37,314 bases of DNA from an uncultured SAR116 cluster alpha proteobacterium. GTDB taxonomy: Bacteria > Pseudomonadota > Alphaproteobacteria > Puniceispirillales > Marisalimonadaceae. The translations under genes were made by a program, and so were the position numbers. Below are positions 8,146 through 16,568 of this stretch, piece by piece (the stretch's first letter is position 1; the number at the start of each line of letters is the position of its first letter). The stretch lies in contig CACJJL010000017.1 of assembly GCA_902593735.1 (NCBI GenBank), forward strand, positions 1 through 37,314, in the 5' to 3' direction. The notes beneath the pieces were generated by a model, which searched no databases, had not been told where the DNA came from, and saw only the letters and a list, made by a program, of their open reading frames with translations.

Positions 8146-8760
8146 ATGAAAAAACTCGATAAAAACAAGCCTTTAATTCATTCAGATTGTCAAATTGTAG
8201 ACAGTGATTTTGGTTCATTTGTTGAAATAGGTGAATATTCTATTATTTCAAATTCTAATTTCGGTGATTATTCTTATTGTACAAGATTTTGTGATATAGC
8301 CAATACAGACATAAAAAAATTTTCTAATATTGCAAGCTCTGTTAGAATAGGTCCAACGGACCATCCAATGGAAAAAGCAAGTCTTCATCATTTTTTATAT
8401 AGATCAACTGACTATTGGGAAGACAAAGAACATGACAAAGATTTTTTTAAAAATCGATATTCCAGAAAAACTATAATTGGCAATGATACATGGATAGGTC
8501 ATGCTGCTATTGTTAAACCTGACATTATAGTTGGAGATGGTGCTATAATTGGAGCTGGTTCTGTTGTTACCAAAGATGTAGAAAGTTATACTATTGTAGC
8601 AGGAAATCCTGCTAAGATTATAAGAAGAAGATTTTCAGAAAAAGTTTCAATTCAATTATCTCAAATTCAATGGTGGAATTGGTCTCATGAGAAAATAGGA
8701 TCTTCCTTAGACGACTTTAGAACTTTAAGTGTTGAGGATTTTATATCAAAATATAAATAG
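8146..8760 (+). CDS. Hexapeptide-repeat acyltransferase of phosphonate operons
   Basis: The 204-residue protein is a left-handed beta-helix (LbH) transferase related to xenobiotic/chloramphenicol acetyltransferases. Imperfect [LIV]GxxxxI repeats run from about residue 20 to 160, including IGNDTWIGHAAIVKPDIIVG and GAGSVVTKDVESYTIVAGNP. The segment IGPTDHPMEKASLHHFLYR carries the likely catalytic histidine. This type occurs repeatedly in phn operons and is annotated as a phosphonate-metabolism transferase; it probably acylates an aminophosphonate or an intermediate, in place of PhnO. It ends one base from the end of the convergent phnM-like gene. Confidence 0.8.
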   Translation: MKKLDKNKPLIHSDCQIVDSDFGSFVEIGEYSIISNSNFGDYSYCTRFCDIANTDIKKFSNIASSVRIGPTDHPMEKASLHHFLYRSTDYWEDKEHDKDFFKNRYSRKTIIGNDTWIGHAAIVKPDIIVGDGAIIGAGSVVTKDVESYTIVAGNPAKIIRRRFSEKVSIQLSQIQWWNWSHEKIGSSLDDFRTLSVEDFISKYK

Positions 8761-8761
8761 A

Positions 8762-9976
8762 TTAGGATACTGCGTTAGATGATTTAATAAATCTGTCAGC
8801 AACGCTTTTACAAACACCTGCAATCTCTCCATTACATATTGTTGCTTCTATCTCTCTTGTTTTTGGGTTTATAATTACTAAATCTGCGTAATTATTTACT
8901 TTTATAGCTCCTCTTTTGTCAATATTTAGTGCCTTCGCAGGATTTTCTGATATTAATGCCCATGCATTTTCAATAGAACAAATCTTATGATCTAACAAAT
9001 ACCAAATTGACTGAAGTAGTGATGGATAATAATAATCTGATACTAAAATACTACAGTATCCTAGTTTTAATAATTCTAATGTAGATATATTTCCATTATG
9101 TGAACCACCTCTTACTAAATTAGGCGCACCCATTATTACATTTTCATTATGAAAGTATGCTTCTTTAGCAGCTAAAATACTTGTTGGAAATTCACAAATA
9201 TTAGCACCAAAACTTCTAAACCATTTTCTATCTTCAATGCTTTCATCATCATGCGAACCAAATTTAATATTATTAGATTTCATAAAATTGCTTAATGTTT
9301 TTAAGCTATCACTTACTTCATTTTCTTTTGTTAATCGATAATTCACAATATTTGCAAGTTCGCTTTTTTCCATAGACATTTTATTAGCCCATGTTGCAAA
9401 TGCTGATGGTTTGTTTTGAATTTTTTCTAAGGCATCAGGTATATGGTTGTTGAATACCACATAATTGAGTTCGTATTCCGTAATTAAGTCAATAAGTTCT
9501 TGAACTTTTTCTACAAGATGAGTTTCGTATCTTACCTGAACATTTATATTCGTTATCATAGAAGGTCTGTATTTATTGAGATTTTTTAAAAAAATTTTAG
9601 CGTACTCAGGACTTCTTATTCTACCTTCCCAGCTATAACTACATGCTAGGTAAGCCGTGGTAATGCCATTAATGGAAAGTTCTTTGTCAACAATTTTAAG
9701 AGAGTCATTCATATCAAAATTTACGCCTGGTCTTGGAAATAACTGTCTTTCAAATCCATCTCCATGTAAGTCTATTATTCCAGGCAATACCCAAAAACCC
9801 GTCAAATCTATGACTGGATAATTTTTTTTGATATATTGATTAGCTTTATTAACTTCAATTGAAGAAATAAATTTGTCTTCAATTGTTATAATTCCTGATT
9901 GCATTTTATTACCATGCAAAAATTTAGATCCCTGTAAAATATATCCTGAAAATTGATTTAATTGTATTTGATTCAT
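8762..9976 (-). CDS. phnM: PhnM-like amidohydrolase, divergent paralogue
   Basis: The 404-residue protein is an amidohydrolase of the PhnM family, whose known reaction is removal of diphosphate from ribose 1-methylphosphonate 5-triphosphate. It shows WVLPGIIDLHGDGFER, PRPGVNF, GSHDD, ICEFPTS and the strong family motif GAPNLVRGGSHNGN. Compared with the second copy (16569-17714), the internal DHTPGQ motif is changed to NHIPDA and SDYVPSS to SDYYYPS, so substrate use may differ. It is the gene downstream of phnF (51 bases apart, same strand), away from the main C-P lyase operon. The His-x-Asp metal motif is intact, so it is probably active. Confidence 0.85.
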   Translation of the reverse strand: MNQIQLNQFSGYILQGSKFLHGNKMQSGIITIEDKFISSIEVNKANQYIKKNYPVIDLTGFWVLPGIIDLHGDGFERQLFPRPGVNFDMNDSLKIVDKELSINGITTAYLACSYSWEGRIRSPEYAKIFLKNLNKYRPSMITNINVQVRYETHLVEKVQELIDLITEYELNYVVFNNHIPDALEKIQNKPSAFATWANKMSMEKSELANIVNYRLTKENEVSDSLKTLSNFMKSNNIKFGSHDDESIEDRKWFRSFGANICEFPTSILAAKEAYFHNENVIMGAPNLVRGGSHNGNISTLELLKLGYCSILVSDYYYPSLLQSIWYLLDHKICSIENAWALISENPAKALNIDKRGAIKVNNYADLVIINPKTREIEATICNGEIAGVCKSVADRFIKSSNAVS

Positions 9977-10027
9977 ATATTTTACTTATCTTAATTTTAT
10001 TAATTTTATATTACAAATATCAAAAGT

Positions 10028-10735
10028 TTAATCTTCTAATGTTAATTGAATTCTTTCGCCAACAAACCATGTCTGACTGAACTCTATTGGGATACAATTT
10101 AAATCTTGATTCACATATGTTGTTTTAAGAAGTGGGCTATTAATTTTACAATTAAGTAAATTTGCTTGAATACTATCAGCTAGCTCTGCGATTATATTAG
10201 TGTTTGACCTAACAAAATCATTTACACCCAATAACTTTAGTGTGTGTGTGACAGATAATTCTTTTTGAAATATTTCTAGAAAACTGGGAAACCTTTTATT
10301 TGGAATTATTCTTTTAGTTATAATAGTTGGAATATTATTAATTTTACCAGTTGTTTCTATTAAAAGAATCTCATCTTTTGAATTTATTTTTAAATTATCA
10401 GCTTCTATCTTTGATGCTTTTCTATACTCTGATCTAATAATTGTTGTTTTAGGAATATTGTTTTCATTAGTAATATTCTGTGAAAATCTTACTCTTTTTC
10501 CAATTTTATATTTTAACTTAGAAGCTTGAACTATTACACCAGATCCTCTTTTAGAAAATAAAATTCCTTCATTTTTTAATATTTGCAAAGCTCTTCTAAC
10601 CGTATGTCTATTTACTCCAAATCTTTTTGAAAGATGATTTTCAGAAGGTAGTTTATCACCTGAATTGTATATGTTATCCGCCACATCTTTTTTTAATGCT
10701 TCATAAATTTGATAATAAATGAGTTTAGAATTCAT
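10028..10735 (-). CDS. phnF: GntR/HutC-family transcriptional regulator PhnF
   Basis: The 235-residue regulator has an N-terminal winged helix-turn-helix of the GntR family (residues about 5-75: SGDKLPSENHLSKRFGVNRH followed by TVRRALQILKNEGI). A C-terminal UTRA ligand-binding domain follows (about 90-230, with HTLKLLGV and the terminal FSQTWFVGERIQL). UTRA domains sense small metabolites, so this protein probably couples phn expression to a phosphonate or pathway intermediate. It is divergent from phnG across an 87-base gap with a repeated ATTGTATA/GTTGTATA motif, and co-directional with the PhnM-like gene downstream. Confidence 0.9.
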   Translation of the reverse strand: MNSKLIYYQIYEALKKDVADNIYNSGDKLPSENHLSKRFGVNRHTVRRALQILKNEGILFSKRGSGVIVQASKLKYKIGKRVRFSQNITNENNIPKTTIIRSEYRKASKIEADNLKINSKDEILLIETTGKINNIPTIITKRIIPNKRFPSFLEIFQKELSVTHTLKLLGVNDFVRSNTNIIAELADSIQANLLNCKINSPLLKTTYVNQDLNCIPIEFSQTWFVGERIQLTLED

Positions 10736-10760
10736 GTAATGAAAACTTAATAAAAATATA

Positions 10761-10805
10761 ATTGTATAATTAATGTTTTATAATTATAAGTTGTATAGTT
10801 GTATA
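10761..10805. promoter_or_regulatory. Repeated TTGTATA motif in the phnF-phnG divergent promoter (candidate PhnF operator)
   Basis: The 87-base divergent region holds three copies of TTGTATA: at 10762-10768 and in an exact tandem of GTTGTATA at 10790-10797 and 10798-10805. HutC-type GntR regulators often bind short AT-rich repeats of this kind near their own promoter. The tandem lies 17 bases before the phnG start, where bound repressor would block transcription or initiation. Base composition alone makes such words common here, so this is a candidate only. Confidence 0.4.
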
Positions 10806-10822
10806 GTAAAGAAGTAATTTAA

Positions 10823-11263
10823 ATGATTGAAAAAAGAAAATTTTGGATGAGTTTGTTAGCAACATCTAACCAAAGCGATTTGTTAAATCTCTGGGAACAA
10901 AAAAAAATAAGAGTAAATTATATATGGTTAAGAACACCTGAAATTGGAAGCATAATGGCTCAAGGAAGAATGGGTGTAACTGGAGATAAATTTAATATTG
11001 GTGAAGTTACTATAACTAGATGTTCATTAAAATTGAATTGTGGAACAATAGGTCATAGTTATGTTCAAGGAAGAAGTAAGAAAAAAGCTGAAATAAGCGC
11101 ATTATGTGATGCTCTTATGCAAACTAAAATGTCTAAAGAAATAAATAAAAATATTATTATTCCTTTAGAAAAAATTAAAAAAGATAATAAACGCAAAATT
11201 CTTTCAAAAGCTGAAGCTACGAAAGTTGATTTTTTTACTCTTGTAAGAGGAGAAAGTGATTAA
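10823..11263 (+). CDS. phnG: C-P lyase complex subunit PhnG
   Basis: The 146-residue protein matches PhnG, a core subunit of the C-P lyase complex. With PhnI, PhnH and PhnL it exchanges adenine of ATP for methylphosphonate to give ribose 1-methylphosphonate 5-triphosphate. The conserved region VRTPEIGSIMAQGRMGVTGD-like (here WLRTPEIGSIMAQGRMGVTG) and FNIGEVTITRCSL is clearly present, as is GHSYVQGRSKKKAE near residue 80. It is the first gene of the lyase operon and overlaps phnH by one base (TAATG). Confidence 0.95.
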   Translation: MIEKRKFWMSLLATSNQSDLLNLWEQKKIRVNYIWLRTPEIGSIMAQGRMGVTGDKFNIGEVTITRCSLKLNCGTIGHSYVQGRSKKKAEISALCDALMQTKMSKEINKNIIIPLEKIKKDNKRKILSKAEATKVDFFTLVRGESD

Positions 11264-11832
11264 TGGAAAATTATCCTTTTTCTGAAAATTCTATAAATAG
11301 TTCTATTGCTTTTAGATCATTAGTAAATGCAACATCATATCCAGGTAGAACTTTTCAGATAAATAAACTTAACAAACCAAGTGTATTGTCAAATGCAGCA
11401 GCGACAATATTAATTACGTTATGTGATAATGAAAGTAATGTTTACCTCTCAAAAGAATATAATACAGAGGAAGTAAGGAATTGGTTAATTTTTAACACTG
11501 GTGCCATTATTAGTAACAAAAAGAATGCTGATTTTGTAATTGGTACATGGAAATCTTTATTGCCATTAAATGAATTCAAAATAGGAGTTCCTGAGTATCC
11601 AGAAAGATCTGCAACTTTAATAATTGAAGAAACAAAATATAAAAAAGTAAAATGCAACATTGATGGTCCAGGCATAAAAAATAAATTAAATATTGATTTA
11701 CCTAATCCTGAATTATTTATCGAAAATAATAATCTTTATCCTTTAGGTTTAGATTTCTATTTCACAAATGACTTAGAAATTTTATCTATTCCTCGTTCAA
11801 CAAAAATTAATATCATAAAATCGGAGCATTAG
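11263..11832 (+). CDS. phnH: C-P lyase complex subunit PhnH
   Basis: The 189-residue protein is PhnH, a non-catalytic dimeric component of the C-P lyase core with a fold like PLP enzymes but without PLP. Recognisable segments are FRSLVNATSYPGR near residue 20, TLCDNES, and DGPGIKN near 135 (the family DGPGI motif). It overlaps phnG by one base and its stop is immediately followed by the phnI start, which implies strict co-translation and fixed stoichiometry. Confidence 0.92.
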   Translation: MENYPFSENSINSSIAFRSLVNATSYPGRTFQINKLNKPSVLSNAAATILITLCDNESNVYLSKEYNTEEVRNWLIFNTGAIISNKKNADFVIGTWKSLLPLNEFKIGVPEYPERSATLIIEETKYKKVKCNIDGPGIKNKLNIDLPNPELFIENNNLYPLGLDFYFTNDLEILSIPRSTKINIIKSEH

Positions 11833-12909
11833 ATGTATGTAGCTGTTAAAGGTGGGGAAGTAGCAATTGATAACGCTCATTCTTGGATGTCAGAAATAAG
11901 AAGAGGTGATACATCCATTCCAAATATTACCCTTGATCAAATATCAGAACAACTCACACTTGGCGTTGATAGAGTAATGTCTGAAGGTTCTTTATATGAT
12001 AAAGACCTTGCTGCATTAGCTATAAAACAGTCTAGAGGTGATTTGATAGAAGCTATATTTTTGTTAAGAGCTTACAGAACAACTCTTACAAGATTTAGTT
12101 ACAGCAAACCAGTTAATACAGCAAATATGACATGCCTTAGAAGGATTTCAGCAACTTTTAAAGATATACCAGGTGGACAAAAATTAGGCCCTACTTTTGA
12201 TTACACGCATAGGCTTTTGGACTTTAAATTACTAGCTGAAAATGAAGCACCTATTAGTCCAACAAAAAAATATAATGACAACAAAATGCCTCACGTTTTA
12301 AGTTTTTTAAATCAAGAAGATTTAATGCAAAACGAAAAAGATAACAATCTTGATCCTATCGATATAACACGAGAACCTATTAGCTATCCAACATCTCGTT
12401 CGGCAAGGTTACAAGCATTATCAAGAGGAGATGAGGGTTTTTTACTTGGTCTCGCATATTCTACTCAAAGAGGATATGCAAGAAATCATGCATTTGTAGG
12501 GGAACTAAGAATTGGCATAGTTGACATTGAGCTTTATATTCCAGAATTAGGTTTTGAGATTAATGTTGCTGAGATCATTTTAACTGAATGTGAAACGGTA
12601 AATCAATTTCAAGGATCCAAAATTGAACCTCCACAGTTTACAAGAGGTTATGGTTTAGTATTCGGACAGACTGAAAGAAAAGCTTTAGCAATGGCTTTGA
12701 TCGATAGAGCTTTAAGATGGAAAGAATTAGGTGAAGATTATTCTGGCGCACCAGCACAAGACGAAGAATTTGTTATTTCACATTGCGACAACATTCAAGC
12801 GACTGGTTTTTTAGAGCACATAAAACTACCACATTATGTTGATTTTCAATCTGAACTAGAGCTCATTAGAAAAATTAGAGCTGACGCCAAAGTTAATATG
12901 AAAAGGTAA
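11833..12909 (+). CDS. phnI: C-P lyase complex subunit PhnI (ribosyl transferase)
   Basis: The 358-residue protein is PhnI, the nucleosidase/ribosyl-transfer subunit of C-P lyase. The N-terminus MYVAVKGGEVAIDNAH is diagnostic. Further conserved blocks are LRRISATFKDIPGGQKLGPT (about residues 99-118), HVLSFLNQEDL, the Pro-Thr-Ser-Arg-Ser-Ala-Arg block near 189, and LALAYSTQRGYARNHAF-like (here LGLAYSTQRGYARNHAF). It begins at the base after the phnH stop and is four bases from phnJ. Length and motifs look complete. Confidence 0.95.
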   Translation: MYVAVKGGEVAIDNAHSWMSEIRRGDTSIPNITLDQISEQLTLGVDRVMSEGSLYDKDLAALAIKQSRGDLIEAIFLLRAYRTTLTRFSYSKPVNTANMTCLRRISATFKDIPGGQKLGPTFDYTHRLLDFKLLAENEAPISPTKKYNDNKMPHVLSFLNQEDLMQNEKDNNLDPIDITREPISYPTSRSARLQALSRGDEGFLLGLAYSTQRGYARNHAFVGELRIGIVDIELYIPELGFEINVAEIILTECETVNQFQGSKIEPPQFTRGYGLVFGQTERKALAMALIDRALRWKELGEDYSGAPAQDEEFVISHCDNIQATGFLEHIKLPHYVDFQSELELIRKIRADAKVNMKR

Positions 12910-12913
12910 TAAA

Positions 12914-13792
12914 ATGAATGAAATGAGTAAAAATGAAAATTTAGATATTCAAATTTATAATTTTGCTTATTTAGATGAAAATACAAAAAGAATGATAAGA
13001 CGAGCTCTTCTGAAAGCATTATGTATACCTGGCTATCAAGTACCTTTTTCCTCAAGAGAAATGCCAATGCCATATGGTTGGGGTACTGGTGGAATTCAGG
13101 TAACATCTGCTTGTTTAATACCCAAAGATATTTTAAAGGTAATAGATCAAGGCGCCGACGATACTACAAATGCGGTATCAATAAGAAAATTTTTTCAAAA
13201 AACTGCAAATGTAGCTGTAACTGAAAAAACTTCAGATGCATCTCTTATACAAACTAGACACAGAATTCCTGAAACAAAATTAAAAGAAAAACAAATATTA
13301 GTATATCAAGTACCAATTCCAGAACCTCTTAGATTCTTAGAACCAAGAGAGACAGAAACTAGAAAAATGCATGCTCTTTCTGAATATGGATTAATGTATG
13401 TAAAACTTTATGAAGATATTGCAAAACATGGTCATATTGAGACAGCATATGCATATCCAGTAAAAACAAATGGAAATTATGTTACTGACCCTTCTCCTAT
13501 TCCAAAATTTGATAATCCCAAAATGAATAATAGTCCAGCTATTCAACTTTTTGGCGCTGGAAGAGAACAACGAATTTATGCTATTCCACCTTATACAAAT
13601 GTTAAAAGTCTTGATTTTGAAGACTATCCTTTTGAAGCTATGAAAGCTAATTTCAAATGTTCAATATGTGGATCAAGTGATAGTTATTTAGATGAAATTA
13701 TTGTTTCAGATGATGGTAAACGATCATACATATGTTCAGACACAGACTATTGCAAAGAACAAACCAAATTAAATTCAAAAAAAGAAGATTAA
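12914..13792 (+). CDS. phnJ: Alpha-D-ribose 1-methylphosphonate 5-phosphate C-P lyase PhnJ (radical SAM)
   Basis: PhnJ breaks the carbon-phosphorus bond, releasing the alkane (methane from methylphosphonate) and ribose 1,2-cyclic phosphate 5-phosphate. The unusual CX2CX21CX5C pattern is intact: Cys249, Cys252 and Cys274 should bind the 4Fe-4S cluster and Cys280 corresponds to the thiyl-radical cysteine. Gly40 in IPGYQVPF corresponds to E. coli Gly32, the glycyl-radical site. MPMPYGWGTGGIQ and ADDTTNAVSIR are nearly identical to the E. coli protein. It sits within the phnGHIJKL operon, two bases from phnK. All key residues are present, so activity is expected. Confidence 0.97.
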   Translation: MNEMSKNENLDIQIYNFAYLDENTKRMIRRALLKALCIPGYQVPFSSREMPMPYGWGTGGIQVTSACLIPKDILKVIDQGADDTTNAVSIRKFFQKTANVAVTEKTSDASLIQTRHRIPETKLKEKQILVYQVPIPEPLRFLEPRETETRKMHALSEYGLMYVKLYEDIAKHGHIETAYAYPVKTNGNYVTDPSPIPKFDNPKMNNSPAIQLFGAGREQRIYAIPPYTNVKSLDFEDYPFEAMKANFKCSICGSSDSYLDEIIVSDDGKRSYICSDTDYCKEQTKLNSKKED

Positions 13793-13794
13793 TT

Positions 13795-14571
13795 ATGAAG
13801 CAAAATTTCTTATTTCAAGCCTCTAATATTTCTAAATACTATGGCCAAAATATAGGTTGCAAAAATGTATCTTTAGATATTAATCCTGGAGAGGTCCTTG
13901 GAATTGTTGGCGAGTCAGGTTCTGGGAAGTCTACATTATTAAACTGTATTTATGGAAATTTAGAAGTTGATGAAGGAGATATTTTCTTAAACGACAAATC
14001 AAAAACAATCCTCAATTTTACAAAAATTTCGGAACCAAAACTTCGTTTAATTCAAAGATCTGATCTAGCATTTGTGCATCAAAATCCTCGTGATGGTCTC
14101 AGAATGAATATAAGCGCAGGAGGAAATATTGGTGAAAGATTAATGGCCATTGGTCATAGAAATTATGGTGAAATTAGACAAATTGCTGCAAATTGGCTAG
14201 AAAAAGTTGAAATTGATGTTAGCAGAATTGATGATAAGCCAAGTACTTTTTCTGGAGGAATGCAACAAAGACTTCAAATTGCAAGAAATCTTGTAACTAG
14301 ACCAAGATTGATTTTTATGGATGAACCTACTGGAGGTTTGGATGTATCTGTGCAAGCTAAAATCTTGGATTTATTAAGAAACCTTGTAAGAGAACTTGGT
14401 ATTGCTGCAGTAATAGTTACACACGATCTTGCAGTAGTTAGACTTTTAGCTGATCGTATAATTGTAATGCAAAATGGAAATGTAATAGAAGCTGGTTTGT
14501 GTGATCAGGTTTTAGATGATCCACAGCATAAATATTCGCAATTATTAGTTAGTTCAGTATTACAGGTGTAA
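13795..14571 (+). CDS. phnK: C-P lyase accessory ATP-binding protein PhnK
   Basis: This ABC-type ATPase binds the C-P lyase core rather than a membrane permease. Walker A is GESGSGKST, the signature is FSGGMQQRLQIARN and Walker B is LIFMDEPTGGLD, followed by VTHDLAVVR. The frame is open upstream into phnJ, but I place the start at ATG 13795, giving MKQNFLFQASNIS, because this gives normal family length (258 residues) and leaves two bases after the phnJ stop. phnL follows after one base. Confidence 0.93.
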   Translation: MKQNFLFQASNISKYYGQNIGCKNVSLDINPGEVLGIVGESGSGKSTLLNCIYGNLEVDEGDIFLNDKSKTILNFTKISEPKLRLIQRSDLAFVHQNPRDGLRMNISAGGNIGERLMAIGHRNYGEIRQIAANWLEKVEIDVSRIDDKPSTFSGGMQQRLQIARNLVTRPRLIFMDEPTGGLDVSVQAKILDLLRNLVRELGIAAVIVTHDLAVVRLLADRIIVMQNGNVIEAGLCDQVLDDPQHKYSQLLVSSVLQV

Positions 14572-14572
14572 A

Positions 14573-15238
14573 ATGATACAAATTAAAAATTTAAACAAAT
14601 CATTCCAACTTTATAATCAAAACGATACAAACATAAATGTGTTTAAAAATATAAACTTCAGAGTTAATAAAGGTGAGGTTGTTGCACTTACTGGCAACTC
14701 TGGCACAGGTAAATCTACTTTATTAAAATTAATCTATGGAAGTTATGTAATAAGTAAAGGTGATGTTCTTATTTCAGATATCAATATTAGAAAATCATCA
14801 CCTAGAGATATTTTAAAACTAAGAAAGAATAAATTGGGGTATGTTAGTCAATTTTTGAGAGTTGTACCTAGAGTGCCAACAATAGATGTTGTAATAGAAC
14901 CCTTGCTTGAGATTGGATGTGAAAAAAAAATTGCATTAAAAAAAGCCCAAGAAATATTAGAAAGACTTAATATTCCAAAAAATTTGTGGAACTTGTCTCC
15001 CTTAACTTTCTCAGGAGGTGAACAACAAAGAGTAAATATTGCTAGGGGTTTTATTCATAATTATCCGTATTTACTTTTAGATGAACCAACCGCAAGTCTG
15101 GACCAAAATAATAAAAATGTTGTATTAGATTTAATAGAAAAAGCTAAGCTAAATGGTTCAGCTATAATAGGAATATTTCATGATGAAACAGCTAGAAACA
15201 AAGTTGCTACAAGAGAAGTCAATTTAGAAAATTTATGA
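14573..15238 (+). CDS. phnL: C-P lyase ATP-binding protein PhnL
   Basis: The 221-residue ABC-type ATPase has Walker A GNSGTGKST, signature FSGGEQQRVNIARG and Walker B YLLLDEPTASLD, ending in the FHDE switch histidine. PhnL joins PhnK on the C-P lyase complex and is needed for full activity; it is related to LolD-type ATPases but its place directly after phnK identifies it. The segment VSQFLRVVPRVPTIDVV is typical of PhnL. phnN follows after four bases. Confidence 0.93.
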   Translation: MIQIKNLNKSFQLYNQNDTNINVFKNINFRVNKGEVVALTGNSGTGKSTLLKLIYGSYVISKGDVLISDINIRKSSPRDILKLRKNKLGYVSQFLRVVPRVPTIDVVIEPLLEIGCEKKIALKKAQEILERLNIPKNLWNLSPLTFSGGEQQRVNIARGFIHNYPYLLLDEPTASLDQNNKNVVLDLIEKAKLNGSAIIGIFHDETARNKVATREVNLENL

Positions 15239-15242
15239 ATTA

Positions 15243-15779
15243 ATGAAAAAAACTAATGGCAATTTATTTGTGATTGTAGGAGCTTCTGGGGTAGGTAAAG
15301 ATACTTTATTAAATGAAATAAAAGCTAAGCTAGAAAATTTTTACTTTGTAAAAAGGTATATTACCAGAACCCTTGATAAAAATAATGAAGACCATATCGC
15401 TATATCAAATACTGATTTTCAAAATAAGGTTAAAGATGGTTTTTTTGCAATAAGCTGGCAAGCACATTCCTTATCATATGGTATTCCAAAAGATATTGAA
15501 GATGAATTGAAAAAAGGTGTTAATGTAATTTTTAATGGATCAAGACTCGCTTTGAAGCAAATTAGGGAAAGTTATCCTGATGCAAAGATTATTTGCATTA
15601 TTGCTTCCAAAAAAGCTATTGAAAGCCGTCTTATATCAAGAAATAGAGAAAGTAAGGATGATATTAAAAAAAGACTTAATAGAGAAGTTGGAAAATTACC
15701 TTCGGATACAATCTATGTTAAAAATGACATTGATTTAGAAACTGGCGTAAATAACTTAATTAATGCTTTAAATTATTAA
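15243..15779 (+). CDS. phnN: Ribose 1,5-bisphosphokinase PhnN
   Basis: PhnN phosphorylates ribose 1,5-bisphosphate to 5-phosphoribosyl diphosphate (PRPP), returning the ribose of the C-P lyase path to nucleotide synthesis. The 178-residue protein is a guanylate-kinase-like P-loop enzyme: VGASGVGKDTLL is the ATP-binding loop (Asp after GK is typical of PhnN), RYITR follows near residue 40, and the lid carries ISWQAHSLSYGIP. Its last 20 bases overlap the end of the convergent DUF1045 gene. Confidence 0.92.
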   Translation: MKKTNGNLFVIVGASGVGKDTLLNEIKAKLENFYFVKRYITRTLDKNNEDHIAISNTDFQNKVKDGFFAISWQAHSLSYGIPKDIEDELKKGVNVIFNGSRLALKQIRESYPDAKIICIIASKKAIESRLISRNRESKDDIKKRLNREVGKLPSDTIYVKNDIDLETGVNNLINALNY

Positions 15780-16467
15780 ATTTAAATCTTTTAATAAAAT
15801 AAAATTTTTCATCACTCTTTTGTCCAAAAATACAAATATTATTAAAGTTTATCTTACTTAAATTAACTTGTTTTAAAATGTTTTGAAGAGATTTAAACAC
15901 GCCATCAATTTCCTCAATATTTAATTTACTGGTAAGAGTTAAGTGAAATTTGAATTCATTAAATACGTAAGGATAACCCCACTTATAGAGCATTTTTTTT
16001 TGATTTGGGGTTAATTTTTCAGGATTTCTTTTTTTTAATTCATCTTCAGAAAGCTCATCTCTTAAATAATCTAATCCCTCTACAAATTTATTAGATACTT
16101 CATTTACTTTGAGATTATTAGTAGGAATTAATGCAATGAAATTACCTAATTTTTTAATAATTAGTTCGTCTAAATGAAAACTATGTATTTGTTTTGATAT
16201 TTCACAAACTTTATTTTCAAGATCATTATAGGTATACCCATCCTTTAATCTAAATGGAGCTTTTATTGTGCCATGAAATCCATATTGTTTTGGTGCAAAT
16301 ACAAATCTAGAAAATTTCTGTAAATTGGGTGAACTTGAAAGATCTGACTTAGTAGTTTCTAAACCTTTATAAGGATCCCATCCTAACCAACATTTACCAA
16401 ACACATCTAGCTCTGAATTTTCTAAAGGTGCATAATATATTGCATATCTTTTATAATATTCTTCCAT
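15760..16467 (-). CDS. DUF1045 phosphonate-operon protein (2H phosphoesterase-like)
   Basis: The 235-residue protein matches the DUF1045 family, found almost only beside phn genes. It opens with KRYAIYYAPLENSELDVFG and has two histidine motifs, FHGTIKAPF (near residue 65) and FHLTLTSKL (near 175), the HxT/HxS pairs of the 2H phosphoesterase fold. Such folds act on cyclic phosphates, so a role on ribose cyclic phosphate or a related intermediate is plausible though unproven. It is transcribed against the operon, convergent with phnN (20-base overlap) and divergent from phnM. Confidence 0.85.
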   Translation of the reverse strand: MEEYYKRYAIYYAPLENSELDVFGKCWLGWDPYKGLETTKSDLSSSPNLQKFSRFVFAPKQYGFHGTIKAPFRLKDGYTYNDLENKVCEISKQIHSFHLDELIIKKLGNFIALIPTNNLKVNEVSNKFVEGLDYLRDELSEDELKKRNPEKLTPNQKKMLYKWGYPYVFNEFKFHLTLTSKLNIEEIDGVFKSLQNILKQVNLSKINFNNICIFGQKSDEKFYFIKRFKFNNLKH

Positions 16468-16568
16468 GAGATTTACATATTATAGTTTTGTTTCAATTTA
16501 ATTAATATATTTTAACTTTTAAAAAAACTGTAATATTAGAGTCATATGTATGGATATTTAAGGATTTC

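Noticed and set aside
13732-13794. Upstream extension of PhnK into phnJ
   Set aside because: It would add 21 unlike residues in a different frame over phnJ; ATG at 13795 gives the family N-terminus.
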